NCBI RefSeq assembly: GCF_014650775.1
Contig: NZ_BMVP01000020.1
Location: 17,495 to 81,494, forward strand
Source: Streptomyces cirratus
Lineage (GTDB): Bacteria; Actinomycetota; Actinomycetes; Streptomycetales; Streptomycetaceae
Length of the DNA: 64,000 nucleotides
Direction of reading: 5' to 3'
Shown here: in pieces, positions 37,374 to 46,329 of the stretch
How positions within the stretch are numbered: position 1 is the stretch's first letter
How the letters are laid out: every line of letters starts with the position of its first letter
Position numbers and translations under genes: made by a program
Notes under the pieces: model-generated
What the model was told of the DNA's origin: nothing
Database searches by the model: none
Seen by the model: the letters and a program-made list of their open reading frames with translations, nothing else

Positions 37374-37649
37374 ATGACAGGAAACCGGGGCCGTTGGCCA
37401 AAGACCGACCAGGATGTCGGCATCGAGGATGTAACGCTCCTCATCCTGGAATGGCTGGGCGAGCAGGGCGTGAACGCCATGATCAGAGTGGATGCCGAGA
37501 GGGTGGCGGACAACGCTCCGGCGTGGACGTTCGCCGCCAGTGGCGGTCCCTTGGAGCACGGCATGCGTGCTGACGGGAGGACCGTGCAGCAATGCATGTC
37601 CACAGCCCTGTCCCAGCTGCGCGAGGCCGGGCTGTCGGTACCGTTTTGA
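37374..37649 (+). CDS. Hypothetical small protein
   Basis: 91 residues: DQDVGIEDVTLLILEWLGEQ, GVNAMIRVDAERVADNAPAW, TFAASGGPLEHGMRADGRTV, then the helix QQCMSTALSQLREAGL. A compact alpha/beta pattern, soluble, no motif recognised. ATG 37374 has only a weak AGAG/TGGG upstream. Isolated between relics; expression uncertain but amino-acid use looks real. Confidence 0.6.
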   Translation: MTGNRGRWPKTDQDVGIEDVTLLILEWLGEQGVNAMIRVDAERVADNAPAWTFAASGGPLEHGMRADGRTVQQCMSTALSQLREAGLSVPF

Positions 37650-37767
37650 TCTTCATCTTCGCTCGCCTCTGACTTCGATCATGACGTCGGCCTCGGCGTC
37701 CCAGCGGTTCCTTCGAACGGGCTGATGCCCGGCGTTCCGAGCGGCGCCTTCGCGCCGAAGCGTTACA

Positions 37768-38229
37768 TCACAGCCTGAAGAGCACGCCGCGCCACGTCCA
37801 TCCCGCGCCGAGCACCGCTCGCTGCAGGGGATACCTCATGTCCTGCGTGCCGAAGCGGAACGTCTCGGCCTTATGGCGGCGGCCATCCGCTCCTGGCATT
37901 CCCCACTGCCGGTACACCTTGTCCGCCGGTCCGCGGCCGTACTGTCTACGGGCTGCATCGGCCGTCGGCTCCCACCGCTCTTCAAGGACACGGACCTCGT
38001 GCGTTGCTGGACGCAGTCTCATCCGGGTTTTGAGGGTCACGTCCAGCGCCGGGTACTCGAACTCCGCCACCAGGTCGGCGTCTTCGTTGAGGCTAGCCTC
38101 CCGCACGACGAACCCGACGTTTGGGCCGTTGACCGCAAGCAGTGCGGCCCGCACGTCCGTGGCCGACCGCGCGGGGGTACCTCTGCGCGGATATCTGGTG
38201 CCGGTCCACCTGTCCGTGAAACGAATCAT
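37768..38229 (-). CDS. Conserved hypothetical protein
   Basis: 153 residues, soluble: ATDVRAALLAVNGPNVGFVV, DADLVAEFEYPALDVTLKTR, MRLRPATHEVRVLEERWEPT, YGRGPADKVYRQWGMPG, KAETFRFGTQDMRYPLQRAV and a closing GAGWTWRGVLFRL. The alternating strand pattern suggests a beta-barrel or PH-like fold. I recognise it only as a Streptomyces hypothetical. ATG 38229 is chosen over GTG 38235 because AGGGGC lies 6 bases before it. Monocistronic. Confidence 0.75.
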   Translation of the reverse strand: MIRFTDRWTGTRYPRRGTPARSATDVRAALLAVNGPNVGFVVREASLNEDADLVAEFEYPALDVTLKTRMRLRPATHEVRVLEERWEPTADAARRQYGRGPADKVYRQWGMPGADGRRHKAETFRFGTQDMRYPLQRAVLGAGWTWRGVLFRL

Positions 38230-38547
38230 GGTCACGCCCCTGCCCCGCTGTCCGGACGAACGGTGTGCACGTCCTGGAAGTCCCCCAGGACGGAATCGTA
38301 TTGTGTTGCAGGGGCGGTCAAGGTGGGCCGCTCACCGCCCGCTTGTGTGGATCCGCGCTGTCCTGCGGGGAGAGGTAGACCTGCAACTGTGTGAGGTCGC
38401 GCGGCATGCGTCGCCCACGCCGACCGGGAAGGACATTTCCCGGGTCAGGCGGCGGCATTCGTCAGCAAAGCCACACCGGTGGGCATGACTTCGGAATAGG
38501 TCAGCACCGCAGCCCCCCGTTGTAGTGTGAGGGAACTGTCATAGGGA
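38230..38547. other. No clear gene (318 bp)
   Basis: A minus-strand stretch near 38480-38540 could encode a protein tail (TYSEVMPTGVALLTNAAA), but nothing upstream supports it. Otherwise nothing seen. Confidence 0.35.
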
Positions 38548-38745
38548 GTGAGCGAAATAAGCAGACGCCGGTACGTGGCGAGGGGTGTTCCCGGGGGCTA
38601 TCGCATATGGGACAACAAAGGCCGTCGGTGGTGGGGTGACCACTACGAGCTCTGCCCTGACGCTCTTCTGACAGAGCTGAACGGCGCTGCCGAACCCGCA
38701 CAGCTCACCGCTCTTCTCAAACGGTACCGGGCACAGAAGCGCTGA
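38548..38745 (+). CDS. Small hypothetical protein
   Basis: 65 residues from GTG 38548: basic head SEISRRRYVARGVPGGYRIW, DNKGRRWWGDHYELCPDALL, helix TELNGAAEPAQLTALLKRYR. The aromatic centre (YRIWDN..RRWWGDHYE) is typical of small DNA- or phosphate-binding actinobacterial proteins, but no family is recognised. The ribosome site is unclear (AGGGA directly against the start, GAGGGA 13 bases further up). Confidence 0.55.
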   Translation: MSEISRRRYVARGVPGGYRIWDNKGRRWWGDHYELCPDALLTELNGAAEPAQLTALLKRYRAQKR

Positions 38746-38924
38746 CGGAGCGAGGGCCTGGTTTGGCGGTCGGGCGGGGCGAGGTTGAGCTGTTCTCGGT
38801 CGGCTCCTTCGACCAGTCGAGGCGGGGTCTCCTGCGGCTGGGGCGTCGGCTCAGATCTGCGGTCGCACGACGCGCACGCACCCTGTGGCGGACACGGCCA
38901 GTGTGCCTGGGGTGCTGTGCTCCC

Positions 38925-39065
38925 CCTTCTCCCCCGGTGCGGGGCCCGGGGCCCGGACTACCCGGCCGTCGTCAACGGCATCCTGTGACAACAGGCCGGC
39001 GGTCACCCCTGGCACGACCTGCCCCCCCGCTACGGGCCTTGGGCCATGGCACCGCCGCGCGCCGA
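38925..39065 (+). mobile_element. IS5-type transposase fragment
   Basis: Two frames give GPDYPAVVNGIL and, after a frameshift, GGHPWHDLPPRYGPWAM. Together they match the N-terminal region of IS5-type transposases (usual text like ..VVNGILYRVRTGVPWRDLPERYGPW..). About 40 residues survive. The rest of 38746-39302 shows no gene. Confidence 0.6.
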
Positions 39066-39302
39066 ACGTCTGCGCCTGTGGGAACCGGCCGCCCGCCCGC
39101 CCAAGAGGGCGGCCCTGACCATTCGGGCAAGGCCCGCAGCTAGCGGGCGCGACCGGTGCCGCAGTGTCGCGGGCGGTGAGCCTCCCCCTTGAGCTTGTCG
39201 ATGGCCACAGATCGGGAGGGCGGCCGACGGGATGCACCACGTGGGCCCCGCACGACAAAGAGATAACGCAAGATTGCGGACCAATCGCTCCGAATCCCAC
39301 CC

Positions 39303-39866
39303 ATGGAGAACAGGCAGCAGCCCGACGGGACGGGTACGGCTCCGACGCCTGGGCACACGAACGTCATGCACGGACAACATGCGCGTCCCATGAGCACTGG
39401 GTTCGGCCCGGCACGATCTCCCCGAACGCGGTCCGGACAAGCCGAAGCGAAGCACTCCCGCCCAGGTCGGCTCACCGACCGGCTGCGGCGCAGAATCCTC
39501 GCGTACCGGACAATCGACTTCCTGTCCACACACGTCCCCGACCTGTCCGGCCCGGGCGAGGAATGCCTGCTCCTCGTCCACATCCGCCAAGTCGTGGGCC
39601 AGATCCACTACCGGCTCTGCGCCGACTGCGCTCAGGGCATCATCACGACCGTCGTCATCGACGAGCGTTTCCGCAGCACCGGCCTGGACACCCGGGCGCT
39701 CTCGCACCTGCGCTCCCGCCACCCCGGCATGTCTTGGCTCAGCACATCCGGCACACGCACCACACGTGATCTCCTGCGCCGCATGCGCATCCCCGCGACT
39801 GTCGCAGACACGCCCTGCACCCATGCCCTTCAGCCGACGGCCGAGTCGGCAAGCGCCACTGCCTGA
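39303..39866 (+). CDS. Hypothetical protein, possible GNAT-like fold
   Basis: 187 residues. A 50-residue disordered head, then ECLLLVHIRQVVGQIHYRLC, ADCAQGIITTVVIDERFRST, GLDTRALSHLRSRHPGMSWL, STSGTRTTRDLLRRMRI. The strand-helix order and the phrase VVIDERFRSTGLDTRALSHL resemble the acetyl-CoA binding stretch of GNAT acetyltransferases (RxxGxG/A followed by a helix), but the glycines are not all present. No ribosome site before ATG 39303, so a start further in is possible. No operon. Confidence 0.5.
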   Translation: MENRQQPDGTGTAPTPGHTNVMHGQHARPMSTGFGPARSPRTRSGQAEAKHSRPGRLTDRLRRRILAYRTIDFLSTHVPDLSGPGEECLLLVHIRQVVGQIHYRLCADCAQGIITTVVIDERFRSTGLDTRALSHLRSRHPGMSWLSTSGTRTTRDLLRRMRIPATVADTPCTHALQPTAESASATA

Positions 39867-40159
39867 CGGCTGGTCACCAACCAGACCAAGCAGAGCAGGC
39901 CCGCAACGTCCGGCCCTCGAAAGCCTCGCCCCCTCTCCGCGGAAGCGCAGGCGCTGAGCACCACGGACCGGTGGTGGCCACTCACCGCAGGCCCCTAAGC
40001 TGAGGTCGGCACACCCCCTGGGAAGCCGCCCGCGCCGCGCTGGTTCAGCTCCCTCAGCCCGCAGTGACGTGATGTGGACACGCAGCGCCAACCGGCCGTC
40101 GTCGGCGCTGATATGCGCTGCTGTTGGCCTTGGCCTCCAGGTGGATCTTCGGTGCTGAT

Positions 40160-41029
40160 TCAGGTGCCGGTCGCTCGGGCCGAGCGCGGTTGGGCGCGCA
40201 GGGCAGGAAGCCGGGCGCTGTGGTCCGCTCCGGCCAGGCTGTCGCCCAGGGCCAGGAGCGAGAGGAGCCGGACCGGCCGGCCCACTGTGGCAGCGGCCTC
40301 CAGTTTGTGGTGGCCGTCGAGGAGGAAGTGGGTCAGGCCCCAGTGCACAGAGGGGTCGTCTCCGAAGCTGCCGGCGGGCCCGCACACGTCCAGCGTGGAG
40401 ACCGCCACTGCGGTGGGGACCGTTCCCTGCTCCATGAGAGCGATGTACTCCTCGACACGCTCCCTCTCGTTCCAGGTCGGGGGAACCATGGGCACGACGA
40501 ACTCGTAGAGGTGGGCGTCTGCGTCGACGGCGGTCTCGAAGGTTCGGTAGTACGGGGTGTGCGGGTACTCCGGGAGGCCCCAGAACTGATCGAGCCCCCA
40601 TGACGTGACCTGTTCGCCGCTGAAGTAGTCGCCTTCCTTACCCGGGATGATCAGCCGGGGTTCCACGCTCAGGAGCAGCGGAAGGTACTCGCCCTGCGGC
40701 AGCAACGCACCGAACGCATCGATTACGCCGCCAGCGTCCGTCTCGTCCAGTGCCCCGGTGAGCTGCTCCTGCATGCTCTCCAGGGACAACTTCTCCTTCG
40801 AGGTCTCCAGTCGGCGGAACAGGAGTGGGCACGTTCCGCAGTAGGAGCTGAGCTCGAAGGCGGGCTCGTCGTCGACCATGAGCAAGCGGCGCCGCGGGCC
40901 GCCGCCGAGCTCTTGCAGTTCCGTGCGGAAGTGCAACCGCGCCTCGGAGGAAGGGACACCGAGACTGCGGGGGTCGCCTGTTTTGATCATCACGGGCCGA
41001 CCGTACGGGATGCAGCGGATCGGCTCCAC
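40160..41029 (-). CDS. Hypothetical protein with ParB/Srx-like C-terminal motif
   Basis: 289 residues from GTG 41029. The N-terminal part is PVMIKTGDPRSLGVPSSEAR, with RRLLMVDDEPAFELSSYCGT and CPLLFRRLETSKEKLSLESM. The C-terminal part contains HFLLDGHHKLEAAATVGRPV, RLLSLLALGDSL: the sequence DGHHKLEAA matches the phosphate-binding box of the ParB/sulfiredoxin fold (usual DGxHRxxA), as also seen in DUF1015-like proteins. Two Cys-x-x-Cys-like pairs (SYCGTCPLLF) could bind metal. It may be an ATP-using kinase or CTPase-like enzyme; function unknown. Isolated among relics. Confidence 0.6.
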   Translation of the reverse strand: MEPIRCIPYGRPVMIKTGDPRSLGVPSSEARLHFRTELQELGGGPRRRLLMVDDEPAFELSSYCGTCPLLFRRLETSKEKLSLESMQEQLTGALDETDAGGVIDAFGALLPQGEYLPLLLSVEPRLIIPGKEGDYFSGEQVTSWGLDQFWGLPEYPHTPYYRTFETAVDADAHLYEFVVPMVPPTWNERERVEEYIALMEQGTVPTAVAVSTLDVCGPAGSFGDDPSVHWGLTHFLLDGHHKLEAAATVGRPVRLLSLLALGDSLAGADHSARLPALRAQPRSARATGT

Positions 41030-41312
41030 CGACTACTGAGCGCCGATCTGGCCGGACGGGCCGACTACAGCGCCGGATCCCAGGCGCGCAACTGTGACTC
41101 AGCGGCGCGTCGGCGCGATTGGCCCTTGAGCGTTCCCCTTGGCCCGCTGCGCACTTGGGTGGCTCGCCGTAGCTGTCAGCCGCCCCACCTGTGGTGTTGC
41201 GGGGGGGGCGGCCGGGTGTGCCTCCCCTGTCACTGAATCTTTTCCAACCTGCCACATGGGCAGTTCAATAGGGCCCGATTTGCGCGTGCACTGACGGTTC
41301 ATCGGCAGTCGT

Positions 41313-41357
41313 TGGAGGCGCCTGAGCACCGGCCGGCAGGCCCTGCTCACGCTCACC
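41313..41357 (+). mobile_element. Tiny IS5-type transposase fragment
   Basis: Fifteen codons read WRRLSTGRQALLTLT, matching the segment WRRLSAGRQALLALAHLR of the IS5-type transposase whose start and middle are found as another deleted copy at 43118. The remainder of 41030-41439 shows no gene. Confidence 0.45.
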
Positions 41358-41439
41358 GAAGCGGCCAGGACGGCGGGGCAGGCGTCCTACCGGTCAGCGC
41401 TGCGCAGCCCGCGCCGGTGCGGGCACACCGCCGCAGAGT

Positions 41440-42099
41440 TCATGCCTTTCTGCGGGTGATCGCCTGTGTCATGGCAACTGCGGCAGCCAAGAGGCCCGCA
41501 GTGACGGCGAGCAGGGCACCCGTGGGTGCCAGGGCGTCCGCCGAGTCCGACGCGCTTTGCAGGTGGGTAAGCATGATGTTGACCGGGGAAACGCCCTTGC
41601 CCAGCAGTACGGCCAGGAGGAGTACCAGGGCGAGGACGAGCGCGTAGCCCTGCCGTCGGAACACCAGCCGCGAGCAGACCACTCCGATGGCGATGCCGGT
41701 GAAGGCGCAGGTGAGTTGAGCTGCGGTTCCCAGCGCCAGATCCGTGAGGCCGGGTGTGTGGGTTCCGGACAGCAGCGGCAGAACCAGGCCGGCAGACATC
41801 AGCAGCAGGCACCATATGGCGGCCGTCCCGACCGTCGCGAGCAGGACGCGTAGAGGGCGGCCGCCGGCGCTGACGACGACGATCGAGCGGTGCGCCTGGT
41901 CCTCTAGACCGATCAGTGTCATGGTCAGCCAGACCGAACACGGCAGCATGGCCCCGGCCACCGAGGCGTAGGTCGCGGTGAGCGGGCCGGTGTCGCTGCT
42001 GGTCAGCACGGCCACCAGGCCGAGGAACAGCAACAGCGGCGCGAGGTAGCGCTGGGAGAGCAGCAGCACCGTGGACATATAGCGGACCAGCGCGATCAC
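41440..42099 (-). CDS. ABC transporter permease
   Basis: 219 residues with about six membrane spans: TVLLLSQRYLAPLLLFLGLV, SVAGAMLPCSVWLTMTLIGL, LLATVGTAAIWCLLLMSAGL, AQLTCAFTGIAIGVVCSRLV, YALVLALVLLLAVLL and a last span ending ITRRKA. No binding-protein-type EAA loop, so an ABC-2-like exporter or small-protein exporter is more likely. GTG 42099 overlaps the ATPase stop (GTGA), so the two genes are coupled. Substrate unknown; there is no precursor-peptide or modifying gene beside them. Confidence 0.8.
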   Translation of the reverse strand: MIALVRYMSTVLLLSQRYLAPLLLFLGLVAVLTSSDTGPLTATYASVAGAMLPCSVWLTMTLIGLEDQAHRSIVVVSAGGRPLRVLLATVGTAAIWCLLLMSAGLVLPLLSGTHTPGLTDLALGTAAQLTCAFTGIAIGVVCSRLVFRRQGYALVLALVLLLAVLLGKGVSPVNIMLTHLQSASDSADALAPTGALLAVTAGLLAAAVAMTQAITRRKA

Positions 42100-42983
42100 A
42101 GGGCGGTCCCCCGCGCACTGCGTTCGTCCGCGGCCCCGGCCCCGGCCCCGGCCCCGGCCAGGCTGGCCACCGACCACCGGTGCTGCAGAGCCGTCAGCAG
42201 TACGGCGTCCGAGTGCTCCCGCGCCACCCGCAGGACGACCTCCCCGCCGCGCCGGGCGGTGTCCGTCACACCCGGCAGCACGGACCAGTTCACCTCGATC
42301 GGCATGACGCCGGTGGGCATCACGGTCAGGACCAGCTCGACCATCGAGGTGCGACTCCCTGCGTGCCGGCCGCCGTGCGAGGTGACCCGGCCGTCGCTGA
42401 TGGTGTAGGCGCCGCGGGCGTGCATCTCGGTGATCGCCTCGCGGTGGTCGGTGAAGACCACTGCTCCGCCCTGTGCGGCCACTTCGTCGATGAACTCGGC
42501 GAGGACACCGTGGGCCGAGGCATCCAGACCTGACCAGGGTTCGTCGAGGACCAGCAGGTCGGGCTGGACAAGCAGGGCCTGGGCGAGCGCCACCTTCTGC
42601 GCGTTGCCCTTCGACAGCGTGCGCAGCGGTGCGTTCCGGCCGCCCACCAGGGACAGCCGCTCCAGCAGGTGATGGCCTCGGGCACGGGCTGCGGAGGCCG
42701 ACAGGCCACGGATGCGCCCCATGTGGGTGAGATAGGAGATCGCCGAGATGCGGTCGTGGCCGGTGAAGCGGTCCGGTACGTAACCGATGCGCGGTGGTCG
42801 GCCCGACACGCTCCCGGTGGTGGGTTGCGACAGTCCGACGAGGATCCTCAGCAGGGTCGACTTCCCCGAACCATTGCTGCCGACCACCGCGAGGACGTCA
42901 CCGGTCGCGACTTCCATGTCCACGTCACTGAGGATCCATCGTCCTGCGCCGTACCGTTTACCGACCGCCTCACAACGTAACAA
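42096..42983 (-). CDS. ABC transporter ATPase
   Basis: 295 residues. Walker A VVGSNGSGKSTLLR, signature LSKGNAQKVALAQALLVQP (LSKGN instead of the classic LSGGQ), Walker B LLVLDEPWSGLDASAH, and H-loop VVFTDHREAI, where the usual His is Asp-His. The C-terminus carries an alanine/glycine tail from a (CGGCCC)n repeat. TTG 42983 has GAGGAG upstream. It is coupled to the permease by a 4-base overlap. The atypical signature is common in exporters of the CcmA/NatA class (Na+, antibiotics). Confidence 0.85.
   Translation of the reverse strand: MLRCEAVGKRYGAGRWILSDVDMEVATGDVLAVVGSNGSGKSTLLRILVGLSQPTTGSVSGRPPRIGYVPDRFTGHDRISAISYLTHMGRIRGLSASAARARGHHLLERLSLVGGRNAPLRTLSKGNAQKVALAQALLVQPDLLVLDEPWSGLDASAHGVLAEFIDEVAAQGGAVVFTDHREAITEMHARGAYTISDGRVTSHGGRHAGSRTSMVELVLTVMPTGVMPIEVNWSVLPGVTDTARRGGEVVLRVAREHSDAVLLTALQHRWSVASLAGAGAGAGAADERSARGTAL
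42131..42158. repeat. (CGGCCC)n microsatellite in coding sequence
   Basis: About 4.7 copies of CGGCCC on the plus strand, coding on the minus strand for an Ala-Gly run near the ATPase C-terminus. Slippage would change tail length without frameshift, as the unit is 6 bases. Confidence 0.7.
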
Positions 42984-43117
42984 CTCGACTCCTCACTGTG
43001 GCTTACACGCTGGTCTTCCCAGCCTGGCGGGCGGGCTTGGCAGTTAAGCTGACAGGCAGGCAAGCCCCTGGTAGATGGGTTTCGACCAAGAGAATCGTCT
43101 CCACCCAGAGGCTCAGC

Positions 43118-43290
43118 GTGCTTGTCTACCCGTCGGGCGTCGACGTGTCCAGCTCGGCCCTTCGCTTCCTGGCCGCCCTCGCACCCACACTCGCCGAGGC
43201 TGTACGGGCCGCTGCGACGAGGGCGTATCTGATCTCGGACGGGACGCTTCTGGCCATTGACTGCCGGGGTGGCTCCTCCTATCACTCCTC
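43118..43290 (+). mobile_element. IS5-type transposase with internal deletion
   Basis: GTG 43118 begins VLVYPSGVDVSSSALRFLAA, the typical start of a Streptomyces IS5-type transposase. The frame then jumps directly to LAPTLAEAVRAAATRAYLIS, DGTLLAIDC: about 50 residues between RFLAAL and APTLAE are deleted, then the frame decays. The 15-codon piece at 41313 matches part of the missing segment. Confidence 0.75.
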
Positions 43291-44142
43291 GGGCGTGATC
43301 CGCCAGGTGCCGTGACGTACGTCGAGCGTCGCGGTGAGATCGGCCTGCCCCGGGAACGAGTCGCCCAGCCGCCACGGCTCCGGCAGGGCAGCCAGCCGGA
43401 TGGCGACCAGTTCCTCGGTGACGTTGCCCAGGACTCCGATCCAGTGAGGTGCCGTGGCGATCAGCCGCTCAGGCAGCCAGGGCCCGGGCTCGGGAACGCG
43501 AGAGCAAGGCGCCTCCGCGAGTTCGGCGAGGGCGGAGCCGGCCAGCAGGGTCATCAGCCGCGCCAGGACCGCGGCCGGCAGGGCGGGCTCGCGGGCCTCC
43601 AAGAACACGTAGCAGTCATCGTGGCCCGAGAACCAGACCCGGGACTCTCCCAGGCGGCTCAGGAGCGGCTCATCGATGCCGATCGTGCCGAGCACGAGGG
43701 CGAGCTCGTCGAGCTGCTCCGCGGTCACGTCGGCGGGCACGTCGATCAAGGTCAGCTCGTACGCCGCCCACGTGCCGTCGAGGAATCGGGGCAGGAGGTC
43801 GCGGTCGAACACAAGGAACTCATCCGCGAGTCCGTTCGCGCCGGCCGCCCAGGATCCGAGGGGGTGGACCCTGCACGGCACGCCGAGCTCGGCCGCGATC
43901 AGCGAGGGCCGCAGTGCGTGCCAGTCCTCGTCCAGATAGGAGTTGGTCTCCAGCGACACCACCGCCACCGTGTCGTTCGCCACGGCCATGAGCAGGTCGA
44001 CCAGCGCACCGGCTTGGGCCGCACCCGCGCGCACCTGCCACACCCCCTCGGCCTCGCGGATGCCGAAGCTCAAGGGGAACGGCCGGCGCTCCAGGCCGAC
44101 ACTGTTCACGCTGAACGCGCCCTGCTGCCCGACCTCGATCAC
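43282..44142 (-). CDS. Conserved hypothetical protein
   Basis: 286 residues, soluble: RPFPLSFGIREAEGVWQVRA, GAAQAGALVDLLMAVANDTV, AVVSLETNSYLDEDWHALRP, DEFLVFDRDLLPRFLDGTWA, AYELTLIDVPADVTAEQLDE, VWFSGHDDCYVFLEAREPAL, and the closing DVRHGTWRITPEE. I do not recognise the family. GTG 44142 is chosen because GGGGGTGGGG precedes it; a further 15 residues upstream have no such site. The stop lies just inside the IS5 relic on the other strand, so an insertion ended close to the gene without breaking it. Confidence 0.7.
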   Translation of the reverse strand: MIEVGQQGAFSVNSVGLERRPFPLSFGIREAEGVWQVRAGAAQAGALVDLLMAVANDTVAVVSLETNSYLDEDWHALRPSLIAAELGVPCRVHPLGSWAAGANGLADEFLVFDRDLLPRFLDGTWAAYELTLIDVPADVTAEQLDELALVLGTIGIDEPLLSRLGESRVWFSGHDDCYVFLEAREPALPAAVLARLMTLLAGSALAELAEAPCSRVPEPGPWLPERLIATAPHWIGVLGNVTEELVAIRLAALPEPWRLGDSFPGQADLTATLDVRHGTWRITPEE

Positions 44143-44331
44143 TGCCCCACCCCCGGGAACCCGCCGGCCGCTCCGCCCAGCCCGCACGCATCAATCATCG
44201 CTGCTCAGCAGGGCGGCCCTGCCAGGGCCGACGATCCCTCGACGTGGGCACGGTCCAGGGAGCATCGTCCGCGACACCGAGGCGCGCCTACGGACGGTGA
44301 CCAAGCGGAGGAGTCACACAAACAATCGAAC

Positions 44332-44694
44332 ATGTGTTGGAATATAGGAGTGAGAGCACCATTCCGTTTCCCCGATGACCTGCTCGCCCTGCAAGAAGCG
44401 TGGCTGCGTACATACGCTGATCTCGCCCAGGCCCCGGCCGACTCCGGTTCCACCGTTCTGCGACGCCGGCTGATCGCCCTGTCCGGACGCCTGTGCACCC
44501 ACCCGTACTGGACGGCCCCCACCGGATGGCGGGCGGGCGGTGTGGAGCTGCGCCGCGCCGCCGCTGCCGCTGCCGCTGCCGCTGCCGCTGCCGCTGCCGC
44601 TGCCGCTGCCCACAGTCCCACCGCGGCGGCCGCCGGACGGGAAACGTCATGTACCAGCAGACCCGCGAACCCGCCCACAGAAGGCGGTGACTGA
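44332..44694 (+). CDS. Small protein with hexanucleotide-encoded polyalanine
   Basis: 120 residues from ATG 44332 (GTG 44350 is an alternative). A soluble helical part APFRFPDDLLALQEAWLRTY, DLAQAPADSGSTVLRRRLIA, LSGRLCTHPYWTAPTGWRAG resembles a family of short Streptomyces hypotheticals. It is followed by 19 alanines encoded by eight GCCGCT units, then a low-complexity tail. Neither start has an ideal ribosome site (GGAGGAG is 18 bases before ATG 44332). Ahead of the serine-hydrolase gene but in a separate unit. Confidence 0.65.
   Translation: MCWNIGVRAPFRFPDDLLALQEAWLRTYADLAQAPADSGSTVLRRRLIALSGRLCTHPYWTAPTGWRAGGVELRRAAAAAAAAAAAAAAAAAAHSPTAAAAGRETSCTSRPANPPTEGGD
44560..44607. repeat. (GCCGCT)8 microsatellite
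   Basis: Eight perfect tandem copies of GCCGCT within the coding region of the 44332 gene. All copies encode Ala-Ala. A unit length divisible by 3 means slippage changes alanine number only. Confidence 0.95.
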
Positions 44695-44909
44695 GCCTCG
44701 GGGCGGGGTGGACCCCGATACCGGCTCGCCGCTCGGCCTCCGGTGGACCGCGGCATGGGACCGGCCCCGGCCGACCGTCTGGTCAGGGTGCTGCTCAGGG
44801 GGCACTCGGGGTCGTGTCAGGGTGATCCCGAATCGAGTGGGAGCTCCCGGGGAGAAAGACTCGAAGGCGCAACGAGCACCAGTTCCAAGCCTTTTCGAGC
44901 GGAGTCGGT

Positions 44910-46112
44910 ATGTCCCTGCGCCATCCGTCGGCCACCTACCTGGCCGCCTTCACGACCGCCGCCGCGCTGTGCGCCGTCGCCGTCCCCGCCCACGCGGCCA
45001 CCGCCGCCTCCCCCGGTTTGAACCGCGTCGCCCTCCGCGATGCCATCGCCCTGCGCCCCGACGACGGCGCGGCGGGCGTCGTGGCGGAGGTGCACCGTGA
45101 CGGCGAGACGTGGCGGGGTACGGCGGGCGACGCCGTCACCGGTAAGCCGGTGAGCGCCGGCGCGCACTTCAGGATCGGCAGTGTCAGCAAGCCGATGGAA
45201 GCCGTGATAATCCTGCAGCTCTCCGACGAGGGGCGCGTCGACCTGGACCAGAGCGTCCAGCACTACCTGCCCGGACTGCTGCCCGAGGACAGGTTCAAGG
45301 AGACCGTCACCGTGCGGCAGTTGCTCAATCACACCAGCGGGCTGCCCCAGGACTTCGAGGGCGCACCGCCGGCCTCCCAGGACGAGGTGATCGACGGCCG
45401 CTTCGACTCCCTCAGCTTTGATCAGATCATCCGGCAGACCCTGTACCCCGAAGGGCGTCCGGGACCCGGCCCGCGCTTCAGCCCTGGCACCAGGCAGGAG
45501 TACAACTCCTTCGGCTACCGCATCGCCGGCGAACTCATCGAGAGCCTCACCGGCCACTCCCTCCACGACGAGGTGACCAGGCGCATCCTCAAACCCCTCG
45601 GGATGCGCGACACCGCCACGTCGTTGCCGGGCAGGGCCACGCCCGTGCCCCGCCCCTACCTCCCGGGCTACCTGCCACGCAGCAACGGCCTGCTCGTCGA
45701 CGTCAACGAACAGGGCGGCCTGCCCTCCAGCATGACCTCCACCACCGCCGACCTCGACCGGTTCATCACCGGCCTCTTCAGCGGCCGTCTCCTGCGCCCC
45801 GCCCAGCAGGCCGAACTCTTCACCGTCCCCCGCGGCTCCGACGGCAAGCCCCTCCCCTACGCGGACTCCGCCAACTGCAACGTCGGCCCCGCCAAGGGCA
45901 CCGCCTGCTACAGCGCCGGCCTGATGTCCTTCCCGCTCCCGGACGGCACCCTCCTGTGGGGCAAGACGGGCAGCGACATCGGCTACAAGTCCGGTGTCTT
46001 CGCCACCCCCGACCTGAACCGCCGGGCCGTATACGCGGCAGGAACCTCCTCGGCCCAGGACCGCGTCCCCGCGATAGCCCAGCGCCTCGCCCTCGCGGCC
46101 TTCACGGGCTGA
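44910..46112 (+). CDS. Secreted serine hydrolase (beta-lactamase class C / DD-peptidase fold)
   Basis: 400 residues with a signal peptide ending near PAHAA-TAA (about residue 30). The SxxK nucleophile motif is SVSK (91-94). The second motif is YNS at 198-200 where YSN or YAN is usual, so the Asn and Ser are swapped. The third motif is KTG (352-354, WGKTGSDIGY). Other marks: RIGSVSKPMEAVIILQLSDE, VTVRQLLNHTSGLPQDFEGA. It belongs with D-alanyl-D-alanine carboxypeptidase-like esterases and penicillin-binding-like proteins; substrate unknown. GCGGAG precedes ATG 44910. Confidence 0.85.
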   Translation: MSLRHPSATYLAAFTTAAALCAVAVPAHAATAASPGLNRVALRDAIALRPDDGAAGVVAEVHRDGETWRGTAGDAVTGKPVSAGAHFRIGSVSKPMEAVIILQLSDEGRVDLDQSVQHYLPGLLPEDRFKETVTVRQLLNHTSGLPQDFEGAPPASQDEVIDGRFDSLSFDQIIRQTLYPEGRPGPGPRFSPGTRQEYNSFGYRIAGELIESLTGHSLHDEVTRRILKPLGMRDTATSLPGRATPVPRPYLPGYLPRSNGLLVDVNEQGGLPSSMTSTTADLDRFITGLFSGRLLRPAQQAELFTVPRGSDGKPLPYADSANCNVGPAKGTACYSAGLMSFPLPDGTLLWGKTGSDIGYKSGVFATPDLNRRAVYAAGTSSAQDRVPAIAQRLALAAFTG

Positions 46113-46329
46113 GCGTCGCCCGTACCGCCTACCGCAGGGGTTCACCCCGCCGGTCGAGGACCGGGGTGCAGCAGCCGCGCTCCGGTCCCCTCGCTCTGCG
46201 TGCGGCCGACGACGGCGGGGCCGGCCGACTCCTTTACGATGCGTTCCTGCGTGGCCGCAGCCGCGGGCCGGGCGTCGCTCACAATGCCTTCGAGTGGGCC
46301 GCGGCGCCGGTCGGGCCAGGGCGAACCTG

